Part shown: piece after piece, positions 59,801 to 64,000 of the stretch
How positions within the stretch are numbered: position 1 is the first letter of the stretch
Layout of the letters: each line of letters opens with the position of its first letter
DNA from: DAIRFP01 sp036794995
GTDB lineage: Bacteria; Desulfobacterota; Binatia; UBA9968
Direction of reading: 5' to 3'
NCBI GenBank assembly: GCA_036794995.1
Contig: DAIRFP010000001.1
Span: 62,001-126,000, forward strand
Length of the DNA stretch: 64,000 bases
Notes under the pieces: model-generated
Databases searched by the model: none
The model's input: only the letters and a program-made list of their open reading frames with translations
What the model was told of the DNA's origin: nothing
Made by a program: the position numbers and the translations under genes

Positions 59801-61243
59801 GCCCATCCGGAGCTCCATTTGCCGGAGGAACTGATGGCATTCCCGGCTGCAGAAGAAGAAGCAGTTCGGAGAATCATTCACGGCTGGATCGAGGCCGTAG
59901 GACCGACAACGGCCAGCCAATTGTCGCGCCGACTAGGCATCTCGGTGTCGAAGATCGAAACCGCATTGCTGGCGTTGGAGTCCGATGGTGTTGTTCTGCG
60001 GGGAGAATTCACCGGTGCGCGGGGAGATGAAGTCGAATGGTGCGATCGAGTGCTCTTGTCCCGGATTCATCGCTTGACCCTGGGACGAATGCGAAAGGAG
60101 ATCGAACCCGTCTCGGCCACAGATTTCATGAAATTCCTTCTGGCCTGGCAGCATGTAGCGCTCAGAACCCAGTTGCACGGTCGTGACGGGGTTTTGGAGG
60201 TCATCCGCCAGTTGCAGGGGTTGGAGCTGCCGGCGCCGGCCTGGGAGCAACACGTGTTATCCGCCCGGATTAAGGACTACGAACCGGCGCATCTGGAAGA
60301 GCTTTGCCTTGCCGGTGTGATTACCTGGGGTCGATTGCGATTGAACGATGATCCTCAGCAAACTCAAGACGCAAATCGACCTACCCAGCAGCGAAGACGC
60401 AGATTGCTGGTGCCGACGCGAACCGCGCCAATCGCGTTTTTACTGCGCGATGAGTTGGAGTTTTTTCTCGACGGCGCGGTTCCGGCGTGGCAAGATGCGC
60501 TCCGTCTATCGCCAGCGGCCCGGGAGGTGGGGCAGCTTTTGGCGCAACGCGGGGCGTCCTTTCTGGCAGATATCGCGCGCGGCACGGGGCTATTGAAAGT
60601 CAAAGCGGAAGAGGCTTTGTGGCAGCTCGTGGCGCACGGTTTTGCTACCGGCGATGGGATCGCCGGGCTCCGAATTCTGTTAACGCCGGACAATAAACGA
60701 AAGGGCCGGCGCGGGCGCCTGCGCATCATCAGCGGCGGCCGGACGGTGGAACGAATGATGCCGGTGGGACGCTGGTCCCTGTGGCGCGAGCATCCAAACG
60801 TGGTACCCGTCGAAACTGAAAGAGTGATCGAGCATCGGGCATGGCAGCTTTTGCGCCGCTATGGAGTAATGTTTCGGGACTTGCTTGCGCGTGAATCCTA
60901 CGCGCCGTCGTGGCGAAGTCTGCTCGCTGTTTACCGGCGGCTGGAAGCCCGGGGCGAGATTCGCGGCGGTCGTTTTGTCAATGGTTTCGTGGGGGAGCAA
61001 TTCGCGTTGCCCGCGGCGGTTGAAAGGTTGCGCGCAGAGCGCCGTGCCAAAGAGTCAGACGAGCCGGTGGTAATCTCGAGCGCCGACCCCTTGAATCTCG
61101 TCGGCATCCTGACGCCGGGTGGCCGGATTTCGCCCTACTCCAATCAGGTCATCGCGTACGAGAACGGTACCCACGTCGACGTCGGGCCGCTCGGCGCGGT
61201 GCTGAGCCGGCGGCAATCTCGGGGCGTGCAGACCGCGCCATAG
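56885..61243 (+). CDS. lhr: Large ATP-dependent helicase Lhr (long form)
   Basis: The 1452-residue superfamily 2 helicase has Walker A APTGSGKTLAAFLW (about 39-52), DEIH (about 166-169), SAT, and motif VI region LLQRVGRSGHWLG. A winged-helix and beta-barrel core follows, and a long C-terminal extension of about 600 residues contains further winged-helix folds. This is the size of the Lhr-core plus Lhr-CTD form known from mycobacteria and Pseudomonas, a 3'-5' helicase linked to DNA repair. The start is GTG at 56885. The flanking genes do not indicate a defence island. Confidence 0.94.
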   Translation: MDVQFHPLIQRWFNDRFERPTPSQEKGWESIAAGRSTLIAAPTGSGKTLAAFLWSIDRLIQRSLRGELDDTTSVVYVSPLKALGNDIAKNLQTPLTEIYRLADSEGILLPGIRVAVRSGDTPANERQSMVRTPPHILITTPESLYILLTAERSRRFLKSAETVIVDEIHAVAQDKRGAHLALSLERLEALAERPLQRIGLSATQKPIEEVARLLVGSEHVLPDGKPDCQIVDVGHKRELDLRVELPDQELGAIATHEMWAEVYEKIISQVKAHRTTLVFVNTRRFVERVAYQLSERLGEDKVGAHHGSLSRKTRLQVEEKLKSGELPVVVATASLELGIDIGHVDLVCHIGAPRTINVLLQRVGRSGHWLGAIPKGIFYPLTRDDLVQSVAGIRAVKEGELDRLTIPEKPFDILAQQMVATVASLAAGGKNQQHDELGSGMMEETLWELARRAYPYRNLTKVEFEQLLEMLSEGLSTRRGRRGAYIHRDRINGVVRARRGARLTAITNGGAIPDTADYDVIQFPDETLVGKVNEDFAIESLAGDIFLLGNRSWRIRRVGSGKVWVEDAQGLPPSIPFWLGEAPARTRELSAAVSELRRELDERLADPGEAQRWLTAATGITAIVAEQIVNYIRETRAVLGCVPTQTQIVAERFFDEAGGMQLVIHSPWGNGINRAWGLALRKRFCVNFDRELQAAATDDGIVISLVEQHSFPTADVFSMLRPAIVERELTQAVLASPFFTNRWRWNATRALAVARHSGGKKVPVALQRMRAEDLLGAVFPEQVMCQDNQVGPVEIPDHPLVNETLRDCLYEAMDLAGLQEIIEKIGREEIHTVAIDTPAPSAMAHEILNANPYAFLDDAPLEERRARAVSLRRVDPRMDGELGRLDAAAIKEVCDQAWPDVRDADELHDFMLSVGLLPVGEQEEWTDWARQLIDSGRATRLSWATDLNGETQEAYVAAERLALVRLVLPTAVAHPELHLPEELMAFPAAEEEAVRRIIHGWIEAVGPTTASQLSRRLGISVSKIETALLALESDGVVLRGEFTGARGDEVEWCDRVLLSRIHRLTLGRMRKEIEPVSATDFMKFLLAWQHVALRTQLHGRDGVLEVIRQLQGLELPAPAWEQHVLSARIKDYEPAHLEELCLAGVITWGRLRLNDDPQQTQDANRPTQQRRRRLLVPTRTAPIAFLLRDELEFFLDGAVPAWQDALRLSPAAREVGQLLAQRGASFLADIARGTGLLKVKAEEALWQLVAHGFATGDGIAGLRILLTPDNKRKGRRGRLRIISGGRTVERMMPVGRWSLWREHPNVVPVETERVIEHRAWQLLRRYGVMFRDLLARESYAPSWRSLLAVYRRLEARGEIRGGRFVNGFVGEQFALPAAVERLRAERRAKESDEPVVISSADPLNLVGILTPGGRISPYSNQVIAYENGTHVDVGPLGAVLSRRQSRGVQTAP

Positions 61244-61369
61244 GTAAGCCCTTTGGGTATGATAGAACAGCGGAGGACTGGAATCTTTCCCCTTTCATTA
61301 CTATTCTGTTCTTCCATTACTACCAAGGAGATTCAATCGTAACCGACGGTCAGGCAACAGGGAGTTATT

Positions 61370-62161
61370 ATGGAAATTTGCTTTCTCGGAACGGGGGCGC
61401 CCTATCCGGATCCGTTGCGCGGCAGTTCGGCGATCCTGGTGGACGTCGGATCCGCCAGGATCCTGCTCGATTGCGGCCGAGCTTGCGTGCAGCAGATGGC
61501 GCGGTTGCATATCGAACCCAGCAACATCACCCACTGTTTTCTGACCCACGGCCACTACGACCACGTGGCGGATTACGCTTTGCTGGTCTTGACGTCTTGG
61601 CGCTTCGGGCGCACTCACACGTTGCAGGTCTATGGCCCGCCCGGTACGAAGGCAATGTCCGATGCCTTGTTCCAAGAAGCTTACAAGATCGATATTGCCG
61701 CGCGAAAAAATCTTAGAAAGTCGGATGCCGAGGCGGATATCAATATCAACGTGACGGAAATGCGCGACGGAGCCATGGCCGAAGGAGAGGGATGGCGGGT
61801 TCGTGCCATCGAGGTGGTTCACTGGCCGATTCCATTGTCATTGGGTTTTCTTATTGAGGGCGACGGTAAGCGGGTGTTTTTCACCGGTGACACGGCTCCG
61901 TGCGATGCGGTCAGGAATGGCGCCGCCGGTGTCGACGTTTTGATTCACGAAGCGATGTATTTTCCGCCGGACTCCGGCCATTATCGTAGCCACAGTCACC
62001 CCGCCCACGTGGGGGAGGTGGCGCGTCAAGCCGGTGCCAGTCAGCTGGTCCTGACTCACCTCCAGCCCGATACGAAGAAGGAACGTTTGCTCAACGATGC
62101 CGGTGCGGAGTTTACCCGACCCATGGTCATGGCGACGGACCAGATGCGTCTCGTTGTCTAG
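61370..62161 (+). CDS. MBL-fold metallo-hydrolase
   Basis: The 263-residue protein has the metal motif THGHYDHVADY (about 60-70). It starts MEICFLGTGAPYPDPLRGSSA like RNase Z or arylsulfatase-type MBL proteins. Later metal ligands are FTGDTAPCDA and the terminal LVLTHLQPD. The substrate is not assignable. CAGGGAG precedes the ATG. A possible partner is the molybdenum hydroxylase gene downstream. Confidence 0.88.
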   Translation: MEICFLGTGAPYPDPLRGSSAILVDVGSARILLDCGRACVQQMARLHIEPSNITHCFLTHGHYDHVADYALLVLTSWRFGRTHTLQVYGPPGTKAMSDALFQEAYKIDIAARKNLRKSDAEADININVTEMRDGAMAEGEGWRVRAIEVVHWPIPLSLGFLIEGDGKRVFFTGDTAPCDAVRNGAAGVDVLIHEAMYFPPDSGHYRSHSHPAHVGEVARQAGASQLVLTHLQPDTKKERLLNDAGAEFTRPMVMATDQMRLVV

Positions 62162-62174
62162 CAGGCTGCTGCAA

Positions 62175-62255
62175 TCCTTCGACGGTGCTCAGGATGAACG
62201 GTTAAGGAATGGTTTGATGTCTGCTATTCCGAGCATGGTGAGCCCGTCGAACCAT
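62175..62255. repeat. REP-like imperfect inverted repeat
   Basis: TCCTTCGACGGTGCTCAGGA (62175-62194, continuing into TGAACGG) and, in opposite orientation, a related unit ending at 62255 whose complement reads TTCGACGGGCTCACCATGCT. Both share TTCGACGG, GCTCA and ATG. Intergenic elements with this TTCGAC...GCTCA pattern are frequent in environmental bacterial genomes, so this is likely one of a dispersed family. Confidence 0.7.
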
Positions 62256-62388
62256 AACTCGCCGCGCTGCGGCGTAGGACGGAGTAGTGGAATGATGGAG
62301 TACTGGTGGATGCGTTTAAAACGCGCCACTCCGACACTCCATTCGGGCGAGCGGGCTAATTTGCAAACTCTTAGTTGAGAGGTGACTC

Positions 62389-64000
62389 ATGGCCGAGATT
62401 CGAAGCGTGGGCATTCCCAGCCCCCGGGTAGAAGGAGAGGAGAAAGTTGGGGGCACGGCGTTATACGCCGTGGATGTCGTGCTGCCGGACACTCTTTGGG
62501 TGAAGGTGCTCCGCAGTCCCATCGCCCATGGGAAGATTAGACGGATCGATCTCACGGAGGCGCAAACCGTGCCGGGAGTGAAGACTGTTCTTACGGGTCA
62601 GGACATTACCGGCGTGAGGATCGGCAAGAAAGTTATAGATATGCCGCTGCTGGCGGACGGCGTCGTCCGGTACATCGGCGAAAAGGTGGCAGCCGTCGCG
62701 GCCGAAACCGAAGAAGCGGCGGAGCGGGCAGTGGATTTGATCGATGTGGAATACGAAGAGCTTCCGCTGGTAGCTGATCCGCTGGAAGCGATCCAAGACT
62801 CAGCGCCGGTGCTTCATCCCGACGTGGCGGAGTACAAAGGGCTGCTCCACAAGATCGAAGTCCCGAGCAATGTGTTCGTTCACCTGAAGTGGAACAAAGG
62901 CGACGTCGAGGAGGGATTTCGACAGTCCGACGTGGTTGTCGAAAATACCTTCCAGGTGCCGGCGGTTCATCAGGCCTATATCGAGCCCCATTCCTGTGTA
63001 GTAAGAGTCAAGCCCGACGGCGGCGCGGAGGTCTGGGCTTCCACCAAGAGCCCGTTCGCCATGCGCGAGCAAGTGGGCAGCGCGCTGCAAATTCCCCCAT
63101 CAAATATTATCGTTCATCCGTGTTATGTCGGGGGTGATTTCGGCGGCAAGGGAGATGCCAACGAAGTAGCCCTTTGTTATGTGCTGTCAAGGAACACCGG
63201 CCGGCCGGTGAAGTTTCTGGTTGACTATACCGAGGAGCTGATCGCGGGCAATCCACGTCACGGCGCAACCATCCGGATCAAGACCGGGGTGAAGAAAAAT
63301 GGCCTGCTGATCGCTCAGCAGATGGAGTATATTTTTGACAGCGGAGCCTATGGAGCCTACCGACCCCAGGGATTCCTGGTGGGCGCCCACGAAGCCTCCG
63401 GACCCTATCGCATTCCCAACACCCATATCGAAGAGAAGTACGTGTACACCAATAAGTTTCCTTGCGGCTACATGCGCGCGCCGGGCCACCCTCAAGGTTC
63501 CTTTGCGAGCGAAAGCCAGGCGAATATCGTGGCCAAGAAATTGGGCATCGATCCGGCGGAATACCGGCGCATGAATTTTATGCAGGACGGCGATCATTTT
63601 CCCGTGGGCGAAAGCATCGCTCACGTCAAAGCGGCGGAGACATTAAAGACAGCCTTGGAAGAGTCGGGGTACCATGCGGCCAAGGCAAAGAACGTGGGGC
63701 GTGGTTGCGCAGTAGGCAATTGGGTTTCCAAGGGCGGCGAATCCTACTGCTTTGTCAAAATCGATGAGAACGGCGAAGTGACACTCTCTACGGCCGTTAT
63801 GGATACCGGCCCGGGGGCTTACACGATCATGCGCCAGATCGTCGGCGAAGAGATCCAGGTGCCTCTCGATTCAATCAAAGTCGAGATCTTGGATACCACC
63901 AAGGTGCTGAAGGACACGGGGGTACGCGGGAGCAGCAGCACCCGAGTCCACGGCGGGTCAGCCTATGAGGCGGGCAAGAACGCACGCCAGGAAATTGTCC
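62389..64000 (+). CDS. Molybdenum hydroxylase large subunit (xanthine dehydrogenase/CoxL family), 5' part
   Basis: The frame is open to the window end; 537 residues are present. It starts MAEIRSVGIPSPRVEGEEKV. The N-terminal domain (Ald_Xan_dh_C-type, about 15-130) is followed by the molybdopterin-binding segment GGDFGGKGDANEVALCYVLS. GYMRAPGHPQGSFASESQ (RAPG loop) and a late RGSSSTRVHGGSAYEAG come next. The family oxidises purines, aldehydes, CO or aromatic heterocycles with Mo, FAD and Fe-S partners; substrate is not determinable here. The FAD and Fe-S subunits may lie beyond the window. GTGACTC and AGAGG precede the ATG. Confidence 0.92.
   Translation, partial: MAEIRSVGIPSPRVEGEEKVGGTALYAVDVVLPDTLWVKVLRSPIAHGKIRRIDLTEAQTVPGVKTVLTGQDITGVRIGKKVIDMPLLADGVVRYIGEKVAAVAAETEEAAERAVDLIDVEYEELPLVADPLEAIQDSAPVLHPDVAEYKGLLHKIEVPSNVFVHLKWNKGDVEEGFRQSDVVVENTFQVPAVHQAYIEPHSCVVRVKPDGGAEVWASTKSPFAMREQVGSALQIPPSNIIVHPCYVGGDFGGKGDANEVALCYVLSRNTGRPVKFLVDYTEELIAGNPRHGATIRIKTGVKKNGLLIAQQMEYIFDSGAYGAYRPQGFLVGAHEASGPYRIPNTHIEEKYVYTNKFPCGYMRAPGHPQGSFASESQANIVAKKLGIDPAEYRRMNFMQDGDHFPVGESIAHVKAAETLKTALEESGYHAAKAKNVGRGCAVGNWVSKGGESYCFVKIDENGEVTLSTAVMDTGPGAYTIMRQIVGEEIQVPLDSIKVEILDTTKVLKDTGVRGSSSTRVHGGSAYEAGKNARQEIV

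Noticed and set aside
56885..61243. Lhr as part of a defence island
   Set aside because: Neighbours are signal peptidase, small membrane proteins and an MBL hydrolase; no nuclease, methylase or toxin partner is present.
1..64000. CRISPR arrays, prophage, integrases or transposases
   Set aside because: No spaced direct repeats, phage structural genes or transposase motifs were seen; the region looks like core chromosome with accessory patches.

Overview
The window reads as a contig from an uncultured, aerobically respiring Gram-negative bacterium of moderately high GC. I would place it near the former Deltaproteobacteria (Desulfobacterota/Binatota-like) or the Rokubacteria/NC10-type lineages. 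This placement is inferred from gene content only: two-subunit glycine dehydrogenase, an MJ0042/DUF3426 zinc-ribbon protein, a threonine synthase-MoaD-CysM-MoeB sulfur-carrier neighbourhood, an EF-G-like GTPase beside a small zinc-ribbon protein, TonB/TatA and a full System I cytochrome c maturation operon. No rRNA or phylogenetic marker was compared. One run of 100 N (45202-45301) shows that two contigs were scaffolded across sucC/sucD.

Layout. 1-5.6 kb: end of gcvPA, gcvPB, tonB-like, tatA, a zinc-ribbon membrane protein, and an ECF sigma / anti-sigma / secreted protein trio. 5.8-8.6 kb (minus strand): a sulfur-transfer operon moeB, decayed thrC, moaD-like carrier, cysM. It sits behind a SAM-I-type riboswitch with an intrinsic terminator. 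8.7-12.8 kb: a small membrane protein, a homoserine-kinase-like phosphotransferase, a long non-coding leader with a cold-shock gene, an orphan nuoB, an OB-like small protein and a polytopic membrane protein. 12.8-16.4 kb: ubiE/menG and a polyprenyl diphosphate synthase (quinone synthesis), a PuuD-type membrane domain facing a lipoprotein cytochrome c, and tRNA-Leu(CAG).

16.4-24.6 kb: receiver-like protein, valS, nadC, birA, coaX, EF-G-like GTPase and zinc ribbon, a tightly packed cofactor/translation run. 24.6-30.7 kb: a probable catabolic group of two ACMSD-type amidohydrolases, a gamma-glutamyltransferase-family protein, a 3-hydroxyisobutyrate-dehydrogenase-type gene interrupted by an in-frame TGA, a luciferase-like monooxygenase and a pterin dehydratase. 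30.8-37.6 kb (minus): ccmABCDEFG plus a ccmH-ccmI fusion, including a 51-residue ccmD. 37.8-41.5 kb: a TM-helix channel-like protein, several small conserved-looking proteins, a CheY-like receiver and two gene-poor stretches. 41.5-48.6 kb: icd, mdh, sucC, sucD, ndk, rlmN, mtnP, an oxidative TCA module with hairpins in front of icd and sucC. 48.6-56.8 kb: PfkB kinase, GT2 glycosyltransferase, UDP-glucose dehydrogenase, UDP-glucuronate decarboxylase, a second epimerase, lepA, lepB and two single-pass proteins. 56.9-64 kb: a 1452-residue Lhr helicase, an MBL-fold hydrolase, a REP-like inverted repeat and the start of a molybdenum hydroxylase large subunit that runs off the window.

The most unusual locus is the SAM-riboswitch-controlled sulfur-carrier operon. 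Its riboswitch has an unusually short P2. Its carrier protein has ten residues after the terminal Gly-Gly, so it would need processing before use. Its threonine synthase gene has collapsed to a scar keeping only the two ends. Other points worth checking are an orphan NuoB, a PuuD domain separated from its cytochrome, an amidohydrolase with two altered metal-site residues and a perfect 16-bp hairpin between the icd promoter and start codon.
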